DNA of 64,000 bases from Diplonema papillatum. Lineage: Eukaryota > Euglenozoa > Diplonemea > Diplonemida > Diplonemidae. Positions 1 through 10,968 of the stretch are shown piece after piece (position 1 is the stretch's first letter; every line of letters starts with the position of its first letter). The notes under the pieces were generated by a model that did no database searches, was not told the DNA's origin, and saw only the letters and a program-made list of their open reading frames with translations. Location: NCBI GenBank assembly GCA_030068145.1, contig JAPJBO010000518.1, forward strand, positions 62,001 through 126,000, read 5' to 3'. A program made the position numbers and the translations under genes.

Positions 1-3000
1 TCCAACAAAATTGCGACCGGCCAGAATACGCTTGTGCGACCAGCTCGCACCCGGCGGCACAAGCGTGTTCTCGGCAAGAACACACGTGTGCTGCCACAAT
101 TTGGACGGAGACGTCAAAGTTCTGTCACTTTGAGAGGTGCACACGCGTGATCTCGGCCAGAACACGCTTGTGCCTCCACCTGACTAAAATGGAAAAACGT
201 CCAGCTGCCGGGCAAATTGCATCCAACAAAATTGCGACCGGCCAGAATACGCTTGTGCGACCAGCTCGCACCCGGCGGCACAAGCGTGTTCTCGGCAAGA
301 ACACACGTGTGCTGCCACAATTTGGACGGAGACGTCAAAGTTCTGTCACTTTGAGAGGTGCACACGCGTGATCTCGGCCAGAACACGCTTGTGCCTCCAC
401 CTGACTAAAATGGAAAAACGTCCAGCTGCCGGGATTGAACCCGCGTCTACAGCACCAAATTGCATCCAACAAAATTGCGACCGGCCAGAATACGCTTGTG
501 CGACCAGCTCGCACCCGGCGGCACAAGCGTGTTCTCGGCAAGAACACACGTGTGCTGCCACAATTTGGACGGAGACGTCAAAGTTCTGTCACTTTGAGAG
601 GTGCACACGCGTGATCTCGGCCAGAACACGCTTGTGCCTCCACCTGACTAAAATGGAAAAACGTCCAGCTGCCGGGCAAATTGCATCCAACAAAATTGCG
701 ACCGGCCAGAATACGCTTGTGCGACCAGCTCGCACCCGGCGGCACAAGCGTGTTCTCGGCAAGAACACACGTGTGCTGCCACAATTTGGACGGAGACGTC
801 AAAGTTCTGTCACTTTGAGAGGTGCACACGCGTGATCTCGGCCAGAACACGCTTGTGCCTCCACCTGACTAAAATGGAAAAACGTCCAGCTGCCGGGATT
901 GAACCCGCGTCTACAGCACCAAATTGCATCCAACAAAATTGCGACCGGCCAGAATACGCTTGTGCGACCAGCTCGCACCCGGCGGCACAAGCGTGTTCTC
1001 GGCAAGAACACACGTGTGCTGCCACAATTTGGACGGAGACGTCAAAGTTCTGTCACTTTGAGAGGTGCACACGCGTGATCTCGGCCAGAACACGCTTGTG
1101 CCTCCACCTGACTAAAATGGAAAAACGTCCAGCTGCCGGGATTGAACCCGCGTCTACAGCACCAAATTGCATAACAACAAAATTGCGACCGGCCAGAATA
1201 CGCTTGTGCGACCAGCTCGCACCCGGCGGCACAAGCGTGTTCTCGGCAAGAACACACGTGTGCTGCCACAATTTGGACGGAGACGTCAAAGTTCTGTCAC
1301 TTTGAGAGGTGCACACGCGTGATCTCGGCCAGAACACGCTTGTGCCTCCACCTGACTAAAATGGAAAAACGTCCAGCTGCCGGGATTGAACCCGCGTCTA
1401 CAGCACCAAATTGCATAACAACAAAATTGCGACCGGCCAGAATACGCTTGTGCGACCAGCTCGCACCCGGCGGCACAAGCGTGTTCTCGGCAAGAACACA
1501 CGTGTGCTGCCACAATTTGGACGGAGACGTCAAAGTTCTGTCACTTTGAGAGGTGCACACGCGTGATCTCGGCCAGAACACGCTTGTGCCTCCACCTGAC
1601 TAAAATGGAAAAACGTCGGGATTGAACCCGCGTCTACAGCACCAAATTGCATCCAACAAAATTGCGACCGGCCAGAATACGCTTGTGCGACCAGCTCGCA
1701 CCCGGCGGCACAAGCGTGTTCTCGGCAAGAACACACGTGTGCTGCCACAATTTGGACGGAGACGTCAAAGTTCTGTCACTTTGAGAGGTGCACACGCGTG
1801 ATCTCGGCCAGAACACGCTTGTGCCTCCACCTGACTAAAATGGAAAAACGTCCAGCTGCCGGGATTGAACCCGCGTCTACAGCACCAAATTGCATCCAAC
1901 AAAATTGCGACCGGCCAGAATACGCTTGTGCGACCAGCTCGCACCCGGCGGCACAAGCGTGTTCTCGGCAAGAACACACGTGTGCTGCCACAATTTGGAC
2001 GGAGACGTCAAAGTTCTGTCACTTTGAGAGGTGCACACGCGTGATCTCGGCCAGAACACGCTTGTGCCTCCACCTGACTAAAATGGAAAAACGTCCAGCT
2101 GCCGGGATTGAACCCGCGTCTACAGCACCAAATTGCATCCAACAAAATTGCGACCGGCCAGAATACGCTTGTGCGACCAGCTCGCACCCGGCGGCACAAG
2201 CGTGTTCTCGGCAAGAACACACGTGTGCTGCCACAATTTGGACGGAGACGTCAAAGTTCTGTCACTTTGAGAGGTGCACACGCGTGATCTCGGCCAGAAC
2301 ACGCTTGTGCCTCCACCTGACTAAAATGGAAAAACGTCCAGCTGCCGGGATTGAACCCGCGTCTACAGCACCAAATTGCATCCAACAAAATTGCGACCGG
2401 CCAGAATACGCTTGTGCGACCAGCTCGCACCCGGCGGCACAAGCGTGTTCTCGGCAAGAACACACGTGTGCTGCCACAATTTGGACGGAGACGTCAAAGT
2501 TCTGTCACTTTGAGAGGTGCACACGCGTGATCTCGGCCAGAACACGCTTGTGCCTCCACCTGACTAAAATGGAAAAACGTCCAGCTGCCGGGATTGAACC
2601 CGCGTCTACAGCACCAAATTGCATCCAACAAAATTGCGACCGGCCAGAATACGCTTGTGCGACCAGCTCGCACCCGGCGGCACAAGCGTGTTCTCGGCAA
2701 GAACACACGTGTGCTGCCACAATTTGGACGGAGACGTCAAAGTTCTGTCACTTTGAGAGGTGCACACGCGTGATCTCGGCCAGAACACGCTTGTGCCTCC
2801 ACCTGACTAAAATGGAAAAACGTCCAGCTGCCGGGATTGAACCCGCGTCTACAGCACCAAATTGCATAACAACAAAATTGCGACCGGCCAGAATACGCTT
2901 GTGCGACCAGCTCGCACCCGGCGGCACAAGCGTGTTCTCGGCAAGAACACACGTGTGCTGCCACAATTTGGACGGAGACGTCAAAGTTCTGTCACTTTGA

Positions 3001-6000
3001 GAGGTGCACACGCGTGATCTCGGCCAGAACACGCTTGTGCCTCCACCTGACTAAAATGGAAAAACGTCCAGCTGCCGGGATTGAACCCGCGTCTACAGCA
3101 CCAAATTGCATCCAACAAAATTGCGACCGGCCAGAATACGCTTGTGCGACCAGCTCGCACCCGGCGGCACAAGCGTGTTCTCGGCAAGAACACACGTGTG
3201 CTGCCACAATTTGGACGGAGACGTCAAAGTTCTGTCACTTTGAGAGGTGCACACGCGTGATCTCGGCCAGAACACGCTTGTGCCTCCACCTGACTAAAAT
3301 GGAAAAACGTCCAGCTGCCGATTGAACCCGCGTCTACAGCACCAAATTGCATCCAACAAAATTGCGACCGGCCAGAATACGCTTGTGCGACCAGCTCGCA
3401 CCCGGCGGCACAAGCGTGTTCTCGGCAAGAACACACGTGTGCTGCCACAATTTGGACGGAGACGTCAAAGTTCTGTCACTTTGAGAGGTGCACACGCGTG
3501 ATCTCGGCCAGAACACGCTTGTGCCTCCACCTGACTAAAATGGAAAAACGTCGGGATTGAACCCGCGTCTACAGCACCAAATTGCATCCAACAAAATTGC
3601 GACCGGCCAGAATACGCTTGTGCGACCAGCTCGCACCCGGCGGCACAAGCGTGTTCTCGGCAAGAACACACGTGTGCTGCCACAATTTGGACGGAGACGT
3701 CAAAGTTCTGTCACTTTGAGAGGTGCACACGCGTGATCTCGGCCAGAACACGCTTGTGCCTCCACCTGACTAAAATGGAAAAACGTCCAGCTGCCGGGAT
3801 TGAACCCGCGTCTACAGCACCAAATTGCATCCAACAAAATTGCGACCGGCCAGAATACGCTTGTGCGACCAGCTCGCACCCGGCGGCACAAGCGTGTTCT
3901 CGGCAAGAACACACGTGTGCTGCCACAATTTGGACGGAGACGTCAAAGTTCTGTCACTTTGAGAGGTGCACACGCGTGATCTCGGCCAGAACACGCTTGT
4001 GCCTCCACCTGACTAAAATGGAAAAACGTCCAGCTGCCGGGATTGAACCCGCGTCTACAGCACCAAATTGCATAACAACAAAATTGCGACCGGCCAGAAT
4101 ACGCTTGTGCGACCAGCTCGCACCCGGCGGCACAAGCGTGTTCTCGGCAAGAACACACGTGTGCTGCCACAATTTGGACGGAGACGTCAAAGTTCTGTCA
4201 CTTTGAGAGGTGCACACGCGTGATCTCGGCCAGAACACGCTTGTGCCTCCACCTGACTAAAATGGAAAAACGTCCAGCTGCCGGGATTGAACCCGCGTCT
4301 ACAGCACCAAATTGCATAACAACAAAATTGCGACCGGCCAGAATACGCTTGTGCGACCAGCTCGCACCCGGCGGCACAAGCGTGTTCTCGGCAAGAACAC
4401 ACGTGTGCTGCCACAATTTGGACGGAGACGTCAAAGTTCTGTCACTTTGAGAGGTGCACACGCGTGATCTCGGCCAGAACACGCTTGTGCCTCCACCTGA
4501 CTAAAATGGAAAAACGTCCAGCTGCCGGGATTGAACCCGCGTCTACAGCACCAAATTGCATAACAACAAAATTGCGACCGGCCAGAATACGCTTGTGCGA
4601 CCAGCTCGCACCCGGCGGCACAAGCGTGTTCTCGGCAAGAACACACGTGTGCTGCCACAATTTGGACGGAGACGTCAAAGTTCTGTCACTTTGAGAGGTG
4701 CACACGCGTGATCTCGGCCAGAACACGCTTGTGCCTCCGCCTGACTAAAATGGAAAAACGTCGGGATTGAACCCGCGTCTACAGCACCAAATTGCATCCA
4801 ACAAAATTGCGACCGGCCAGAATACGCTTGTGCGACCAGCTCGCACCCGGCGGCACAAGCGTGTTCTCGGCAAGAACACACGTGTGCTGCCACAATTTGG
4901 ACGGAGACGTCAAAGTTCTGTCACTTTGAGAGGTGCACACGCGTGATCTCGGCCAGAACACGCTTGTGCCTCCACCTGACTAAAATGGAAAAACGTCCAG
5001 CTGCCGGGATTGAACCCGCGTCTACAGCACCAAATTGCATCCAACAAAATTGCGACCGGCCAGAATACGCTTGTGCGACCAGCTCGCACCCGGCGGCACA
5101 AGCGTGTTCTCGGCAAGAACACACGTGTGCTGCCACAATTTGGACGGAGACGTCAAAGTTCTGTCACTTTGAGAGGTGCACACGCGTGATCTCGGCCAGA
5201 ACACGCTTGTGCCTCCACCTGACTAAAATGGAAAAACGTCCAGCTGCCGGGCACAATTGCATCCAACAAAATTGCGACCGGCCAGAATACGCTTGTGCGA
5301 CCAGCTCGCACCCGGCGGCACAAGCGTGTTCTCGGCAAGAACACACGTGTGCTGCCACAATTTGGACGGAGACGTCAAAGTTCTGTCACTTTGAGAGGTG
5401 CACACGCGTGATCTCGGCCAGAACACGCTTGTGCCTCCACCTGACTAAAATGGAAAAACGTCCAGCTGCCGGGATTGAACCCGCGTCTACAGCACCAAAT
5501 TGCATAACAACAAAATTGCGACCGGCCAGAATACGCTTGTGCGACCAGCTCGCACCCGGCGGCACAAGCGTGTTCTCGGCAAGAACACACGTGTGCTGCC
5601 ACAATTTGGACGGAGACGTCAAAGTTCTGTCACTTTGAGAGGTGCACACGCGTGATCTCGGCCAGAACACGCTTGTGCCTCCACCTGACTAAAATGGAAA
5701 AACGTCGGGATTGAACCCGCGTCTACAGCACCAAATTGCATCCAACAAAATTGCGACCGGCCAGAATACGCTTGTGCGACCAGCTCGCACCCGGCGGCAC
5801 AAGCGTGTTCTCGGCAAGAACACACGTGTGCTGCCACAATTTGGACGGAGACGTCAAAGTTCTGTCACTTTGAGAGGTGCACACGCGTGATCTCGGCCAG
5901 AACACGCTTGTGCCTCCACCTGACTAAAATGGAAAAACGTCCAGCTGCCGGGATTGAACCCGCGTCTACAGCACCAAATTGCATCCAACAAAATTGCGAC

Positions 6001-6620
6001 CGGCCAGAATACGCTTGTGCGACCAGCTCGCACCCGGCGGCACAAGCGTGTTCTCGGCAAGAACACACGTGTGCTGCCACAATTTGGACGGAGACGTCAA
6101 AGTTCTGTCACTTTGAGAGGTGCACACGCGTGATCTCGGCCAGAACACGCTTGTGCCTCCACCTGACTAAAATGGAAAAACGTCCAGCTGCCGGGATTGA
6201 ACCCGCGTCTACAGCACCAAATTGCATCCAACAAAATTGCGACCGGCCAGAATACGCTTGTGCGACCAGCTCGCACCCGGCGGCACAAGCGTGTTCTCGG
6301 CAAGAACACACGTGTGCTGCCACAATTTGGACGGAGACGTCAAAGTTCTGTCACTTTGAGAGGTGCACACGCGTGATCTCGGCCAGAACACGCTTGTGCC
6401 TCCACCTGACTAAAATGGAAAAACGTCCAGCTGCCGGGCAAATTGCATCCAACAAAATTGCGACCGGCCAGAATACGCTTGTGCGACCAGCTCGCACCCG
6501 GCGGCACAAGCGTGTTCTCGGCAAGAACACACGTGTGCTGCCACAATTTGGACGGAGACGTCAAAGTTCTGTCACTTTGAGAGGTGCACACGCGTGATCT
6601 CGGCCAGAACACGCTTGTGC
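1..6620. repeat. 221-244 bp satellite array, about 27 units
   Basis: Tandem units occur in five discrete lengths: 221/222, 235, 241, 243 and 244 bp. Outside one roughly 60 bp variable segment the units are almost identical; one substitution is visible near 4738. Each unit carries a 19-base motif resembling GGCCAGAAYACGCTTGTGC twice forward and once inverted, which makes imperfect foldbacks. The 22 bp that separate the 243 from the 221 form complete a T-arm-like segment (minus strand GGGTTCAATCCC). Long open frames on both strands are by-products of a repeat with few stops. Near-identity suggests recent amplification. A centromeric or subtelomeric role is possible but unproven. Confidence 0.97.
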
Positions 6621-7690
6621 CACCTCGGGAAATTGTCCAAATAGGTTTTCCGACCTCGAAACCCAGCATTGGAAAATTGTCCCACCTCGGGAAATTGTCC
6701 AAATAGGTTTTCCGACCTCGAAACCCAGCATTGGAAAATTGTCCCACCTCGGGAAATTGTCCAAATAGGTTTTCCGACCTCGAAACCCAGCATTAGAAAA
6801 TTGTCCCACCTCGGGAAATTGTCCAAATAGGTTTTCCGACCTCGAAACCCAGCATTGGAAAATTGTCCCACCTCGGGAAATTGTCCAAATAGGTTTTCCG
6901 ACCTCGAAACCCAGCATTGGAAAATTGTCCCACCTCGGGAAATTGTCCAAATAGGTTTTCCGACCTCGAAACCCAGCATTAGAAAATTGTCCCACCTCGG
7001 GAAATTGTCCAAATAGGTTTTCCGACCTCGAAACCCAGCATTAGAAAATTGTCCCACCTCGGGAAATTGTCCAAATAGGTTTTCCGACCTCGAAACCCAG
7101 CAATAGAAAATTGTCCCACCTCGGGAAATTGTCCAAATAGGTTTTCCGACCTCGAAACCCAGCATTGGAAAATTGTCCCACCTCGGGAAATTGTCCAAAT
7201 AGGTTTTCCGACCTCGAAACCCAGCATTAGAAAATTGTCCCACCTCGGGAAATTGTCCAAATAGGTTTTCCGACCTCGAAACCCAGCATTAGAAAATTGT
7301 CCCACCTCGGGAAATTGTCCAAATAGGTTTTCCGACCTCGAAACCCAGCATTGGAAAATTGTCCCACCTCGGGAAATTGTCCAAATAGGTTTTCCGACCT
7401 CGAAACCCAGCATTGGAAAATTGTCCCACCTCGGGAAATTGTCCAAATAGGTTTTCCGACCTCGAAACCCAGCATTGGAAAATTGTCCCACCTCGGGAAA
7501 TTGTCCAAATAGGTTTTCCGACCTCGAAACCCAGCATTAGAAAATTGTCCCACCTCGGGAAATTGTCCAAATAGGTTTTCCGACCTCGAAACCCAGCATT
7601 AGAAAATTGTCCCACCTCGGGAAATTGTCCAAATAGGTTTTCCGACCTCGAAACCCAGCATTGGAAAATTGTCCCACCTCGGGAAATTGT
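6621..7690. repeat. 62 bp satellite array, about 17 units
   Basis: A perfect-register 62 bp unit starts with CCACCTCGGGAAATTGTCC and ends with GGAAAATTGTC. The only visible changes are in the CATTGG/CATTAG/CAATAG position. It follows the first satellite directly at GCTTGTG|CCACCTC with no spacer. Because 62 is not a multiple of three and the unit lacks stops on the minus strand, all minus frames stay open for hundreds of codons. I do not regard these as genes. Confidence 0.97.
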
Positions 7691-7718
7691 ACAGGGGGGA
7701 GAGGGGCAGCTGAGGCTC

Positions 7719-7770
7719 AATGTACCGTACCGTCTCCCGGGGGGCGGTGCCCCCCGGACCCCCCCCTATA
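7719..7770. repeat. Dispersed GC hairpin element, copy 1
   Basis: TGTACCGTACCGT is followed by a 9-bp stem (CCGGGGGGC / GCCCCCCGG, 3-nt loop, 7737-7757) and a C-run. The same design recurs at 8449-8493 and, inverted, at 25745-25795. From 7771 to 7948 I see only an A-run and no gene. Confidence 0.75.
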
Positions 7771-7948
7771 TTAAAACTCGCGAGAGAAAACGGGGTTGGT
7801 GTCTATTCTGAAGGGAAAAACGGGCTGCATAAGGTTCTGGCCCCAAACCCCGCTCGCAAAAAAAAAAAAGAAATCGCCGCTGCGCGGGCCACCGGAGGAA
7901 CACCTATAATTGGGGGTGGCGTTCGGCGTCCGCTTATTTCGACCCAAG

Positions 7949-8390
7949 GCGTTACATGTCGAATTCGACTCCAAAGTAGCGTGACACGAGCGTGACATGT
8001 CAAATTTGACTGTAACGTAGCGTTACACGAGCGTGACATACCAAATATGACTGTAAATTAGCGTTACCCGAGCGTTACCTGCCCAATTCGACCGTAAAGT
8101 AGCGTGACACGAGCGTGACATGTCAAATTTGACTGTAACGTAGCGTTACATGAGCGTGACATACCAAATATGACTGTAAATTAGCGTTACCCGAGCGTTA
8201 CCTGCCCAATTCGACCGTAAAGTAGCGTGACACGAGCGTTACATGTCGAATTCGACTCCAAAGTAGCGTGACACGAGCGTGACATGTCAAATTCGACTGT
8301 AACGTAGCGTTACATGAGCGTGACATACCAAGTATGGCTGTAAACTAGCGTTACACGAGCGTTACCTGCCCAATTCGACCGTAAAGTACC
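7949..8390. repeat. 41 bp palindromic satellite with 4-part higher order
   Basis: About 11 units of 41 bp each start GCGT(G/T)AC and carry a near-palindromic core such as GTCAAATTTGAC or GTCGAATTCGAC. Four unit types run a-b-c-d, b-c-d, a-b-c-d, so there is a 164 bp higher-order unit with one 'a' missing in the middle. It lies just 3' of the tyrosine-recombinase element and could be its terminal region or an independent satellite. Confidence 0.9.
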
Positions 8391-8448
8391 TGCTGGAACG
8401 GGTCGCCGAGTGGTGTGGCCCCCGGACCGCTCATTTCGAGCAAACTCA

Positions 8449-8493
8449 TGTACCGTACCGTTCGCCGGGGGGCGAAGCCCCCCGGACCCCCCC
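8449..8493. repeat. Dispersed GC hairpin element, copy 2
   Basis: TGTACCGTACCGT precedes the stem CCGGGGGGC-GAA-GCCCCCCGG (8465-8485) and a C-run. Same arrangement as copy 1. Confidence 0.75.
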
Positions 8494-8935
8494 CATTGTC
8501 GTGAGGCTGGTAAGGCCACCAAAAAAAACCCCCAAAAAGGACCTCACCGTAGGCGGGGGTCAAGGGCCAAGCAAAGTTCCAGGCTGCCGGGGTCTCCGTC
8601 CAGGATGGGACGCGCCCCATCGCGCATGGCCCCTAGAAAAGCCTCACGAGACCGTATAACGTCCAGCACGCCGACTAGAACGCCCTCTGTGTCCAGGCAA
8701 ACGAGCGCATCAAAGTTAAGACGAGAAGTTGAGATCGGGGCCAGCTTCCCCCTCGCCTTCGCCGCGGGAACCGAGACACTTCCGCCTGTAGTCCTGATGC
8801 AGAGCGCCTGGCTGTAAGGAAAGGCGATGTCAGGACCCCCCGTCTCAAGGGACGTGGGATCGTACGGAGAAAGGTGATGGTATTTGGGACGCCGGACTCT
8901 TGGAAAAGCCGGGGCGAGCGGGAGGATCGGCTTTT
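8494..8935 (-). other. 3' tail of the recombinase element, open but unassigned
   Basis: The minus strand stays open here in a frame different from the recombinase that stops at 8936. The product contains a hydrophobic stretch around ALVCLDTEGVLVGVLDVIRS and matches no domain I know. It may be a remnant of a downstream domain or non-coding tail. Confidence 0.3.
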
Positions 8936-10180
8936 TCACGGGAGGACGTTCACGGCGAGGAGGCCCGACGAAGTCGCCGTCTCGCGGGCCACGGCCAGCT
9001 TCCCGGCTGGCAGATACCGGACCAAGGCATCCAGACTGCTGTGGCGCGACACTCGTCGTATCTCCTCCAAGTGGAGCCCCTTCTGGAGTAGGCGGAACAG
9101 GGCCCCCCGGCGAATCGAGTGGCCGGTTAACTCCGGCCGAGCCCGCTTCAGGGCCGCTTTCACCTGCGCGTATGACACGGACAGGATCAGCTCCCCAGGA
9201 GGCCGTCCCTCGACATGCCGCCGAAGCTCGGCCGACCAGTCTTCCGACAGCACCAGACCAGTGGTGACACCCAGACGGAAAGGGTCCGACTTCGTTTGTG
9301 ACCAATTCACAGCGACGAAACCGTCCTCCCAGGAGACGTCCCCAACCGTCAGGCGAGTAACGTCCGACACCCGCGCGGCCCCCGCCCATGCAAGAGCTAT
9401 CGCAAGCCCAACCTGTGAGCCCGCCTCCTTCCTGAGCACCCTCTGGATGTCCTGGTGCGTAGCGGGGACCGCCTGGCGCGTCGGGCGCATAGCGCCCTGC
9501 CTCCGTAGAGACCTCTCGAAGTCGCGCACCACCTGCGAGTCGCTGATGGGCGCGCCAACCCGGCGCTGGGCTGACTTGAGGTCCTGCAGATACTGCAGCG
9601 CTGACGAGCACACTATGGGAGCGCGCCCGGGCTCCCCCAGCATCTTCCTTGTCAGCCACAAAACGACAGCCGTTGGGACGTCGATCTCCTGCTCCGAGCG
9701 GGACTCCCAATTCCACTTGAACTGGAGCATACGTCGGTGCGTCGACTCCAAGGACCGCCACGTCGAGCTCGCGAGCGCAAGCGACAGATGGTTTCGCGCC
9801 GCAACTTCGACGCGTCGCATCTCCTGTTTTGACGGTGGCGCTTCGACGAGCACCGGTCGTCCGCGCTTCAACTTTGCGGGTGCCTCGAGCCCCTTCAAGA
9901 AGGTTGTGATAGGGAAGTGCGAGGGTGGGCAGGGTGGGCAGACGACATTTCCGTTCACCTTCCGCTGTTCGCGGCGGTCTTGCTTCCGGTCTTTGCGCCT
10001 TTTTCCCTGGGGCGAAATGGGCCTTTGCCCTCTTGGTTCGCTCTGGTGGTGGTGGTTGTCGTTTCGGGCTTCGGTTTCTTCTTCCGAAACGTGTCGGCAA
10101 CGTCCATCGACTTTTTCAGGTAGTCGGGGACCTTCGGAGCGCCGAAAAACGTGTCGCTTACCGCCTGCGCACCGTCCCAT
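8936..10180 (-). CDS. Tyrosine recombinase of a mobile element
   Basis: A 414-residue ORF with an ATG start. The C-terminal half is a tyrosine recombinase (site-specific DNA strand exchange through a covalent 3'-phosphotyrosine). The first catalytic Arg is in GAARVSDVTRL, the H-x-x-R box in GHSIRRGALF, and the late His and nucleophilic Tyr in VSRHSSLDALVRYL, so the active site looks complete. A core-binding helical region lies upstream (KQEMRRVEVAARNHLSLALA). The first ~75 codons overlap the 3' end of the capsid-like ORF in another frame, so expression by frameshift or re-initiation is possible. No reverse transcriptase or RNase H is visible between or after the two ORFs, unlike standard DIRS and Ngaro elements. 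A Crypton-like or non-autonomous DIRS element are the alternatives. Confidence 0.85.
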   Translation of the reverse strand: MGRCAGGKRHVFRRSEGPRLPEKVDGRCRHVSEEETEARNDNHHHQSEPRGQRPISPQGKRRKDRKQDRREQRKVNGNVVCPPCPPSHFPITTFLKGLEAPAKLKRGRPVLVEAPPSKQEMRRVEVAARNHLSLALASSTWRSLESTHRRMLQFKWNWESRSEQEIDVPTAVVLWLTRKMLGEPGRAPIVCSSALQYLQDLKSAQRRVGAPISDSQVVRDFERSLRRQGAMRPTRQAVPATHQDIQRVLRKEAGSQVGLAIALAWAGAARVSDVTRLTVGDVSWEDGFVAVNWSQTKSDPFRLGVTTGLVLSEDWSAELRRHVEGRPPGELILSVSYAQVKAALKRARPELTGHSIRRGALFRLLQKGLHLEEIRRVSRHSSLDALVRYLPAGKLAVARETATSSGLLAVNVLP

Positions 10181-10968
10181 GACACCTCGTACCCCGTCTT
10201 TAGCACAAGAAGGCGGACGATAACGTTTCGCGCGAGGCGGACTGCGAACTCGTCCTGCTCCGGACTGCTGGTTCCCACGCCTGTGAGAAGCTCGGCCAGT
10301 TGGCCGAGCAGGAACCCCGATTCGTGAGGGGCCTTCGTGAGGGGGACCACAAAGTGGAGGCGGAGCTCCATTAGGAGCACCGCCTTTTCCGTGCGGTCCA
10401 TGTTGACCCAGAAAGCGGGGTCGAGCAGCACCGTCTCGCGGGGGGCGTCGACCGAGATTCCGCCTTCCGAGTAATCGCTCTCCCCTCCGCGGACCGAGGG
10501 AAGAGCGTCCCCGTTTTCCGAGGCCTGGGAGTTGGCGCGCGACTGTGCTGCGTCCGGTGTCGCGCGCGGCGCTGGCGGTGCCTTCTTCAGCTGGGCTATC
10601 TCAGCCCGCAGCTCGGCCATCTCGGCCTTGCGGTCTTTCTCCATCCGCTCGATGAGAGCGATGATGGCGTTGTCAACCGGGGGGGGCGTGATGGGGGGTG
10701 AGCGCGATCGGGAAACGGGTCGGGCGTGGGGGACTCCAGGGGGCCGTAAACCGGTGCCGCGGCCTGCTGAGGCCGTTCTGTGTGCATCTTCAACGCCGCC
10801 GGCTATCGGCGTTTCGTCCTCGATGTCCTCCGTGTCTTCCTCGTCTTCCTCGCTCGTCTCCTCCAGGTCCATGTCATAGTCGATGTTGAGACGCGCCATT
10901 TCTGCCGCCACCACTTCCGGTGCCTTCTTGTGCAGCTGCCAGAAAGACAGCAGAAGCCGGGAGCCCAT
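9955..10968 (-). CDS. Capsid(Gag)-like ORF of the recombinase element
   Basis: The frame is open from 11364, but its first ~75 codons merely translate the neighbouring minisatellite. The ATG at 10968 (MGSRLLLSFWQLHKKAPEVV) is a more credible start, giving about 337 residues. Visible parts, in order: an acidic Ser/Glu-rich segment, a Pro/Ser/Arg linker, a charged predicted coiled coil (MEKDRKAEMAELRAEIAQLK), an alpha-helical domain, and a very basic Lys/Thr-rich tail as in nucleic-acid-binding capsid proteins. No zinc knuckle is seen. Identification as Gag-like rests on position before the recombinase, composition and the parallel arrangement at 49.2-50.7 kb. Start and function are inferred. 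Confidence 0.55.
   Translation of the reverse strand: MGSRLLLSFWQLHKKAPEVVAAEMARLNIDYDMDLEETSEEDEEDTEDIEDETPIAGGVEDAHRTASAGRGTGLRPPGVPHARPVSRSRSPPITPPPVDNAIIALIERMEKDRKAEMAELRAEIAQLKKAPPAPRATPDAAQSRANSQASENGDALPSVRGGESDYSEGGISVDAPRETVLLDPAFWVNMDRTEKAVLLMELRLHFVVPLTKAPHESGFLLGQLAELLTGVGTSSPEQDEFAVRLARNVIVRLLVLKTGYEVSWDGAQAVSDTFFGAPKVPDYLKKSMDVADTFRKKKPKPETTTTTTRANQEGKGPFRPREKGAKTGSKTAANSGR

Noticed and set aside
1798..3000. A 400-residue plus-strand open frame across the first satellite
   Set aside because: It is the satellite unit read in one phase (243 bp is divisible by three); frames break wherever 244, 235 or 221 bp units occur, and there is no codon-bias or domain support.
1..6620. CRISPR-like array (constant repeat with variable segment)
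   Set aside because: Units are far too long, the variable segment takes only five or so forms, and the context is a eukaryotic genome.
1..6620. tRNA gene in each satellite unit
   Set aside because: Only a T-arm-like piece is present; no acceptor pairing, anticodon arm or A-box could be fitted.
6572..7243. A 223-residue minus-strand protein over the 62 bp repeat
   Set aside because: All minus frames are open and encode the same periodic peptide in rotated phase; explained by the repeat.
8544..10100. A 518-residue minus-strand frame over the recombinase
   Set aside because: It is an alternative frame of GC-rich recombinase DNA, Gly/Arg/Pro-rich without domains; only its tail (8544-8935) is kept as an unassigned feature.
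8874..10223. A 449-residue plus-strand frame opposite the recombinase
   Set aside because: Antisense shadow: Arg/Ser-rich composition, no motif, while the minus frame has all recombinase residues.
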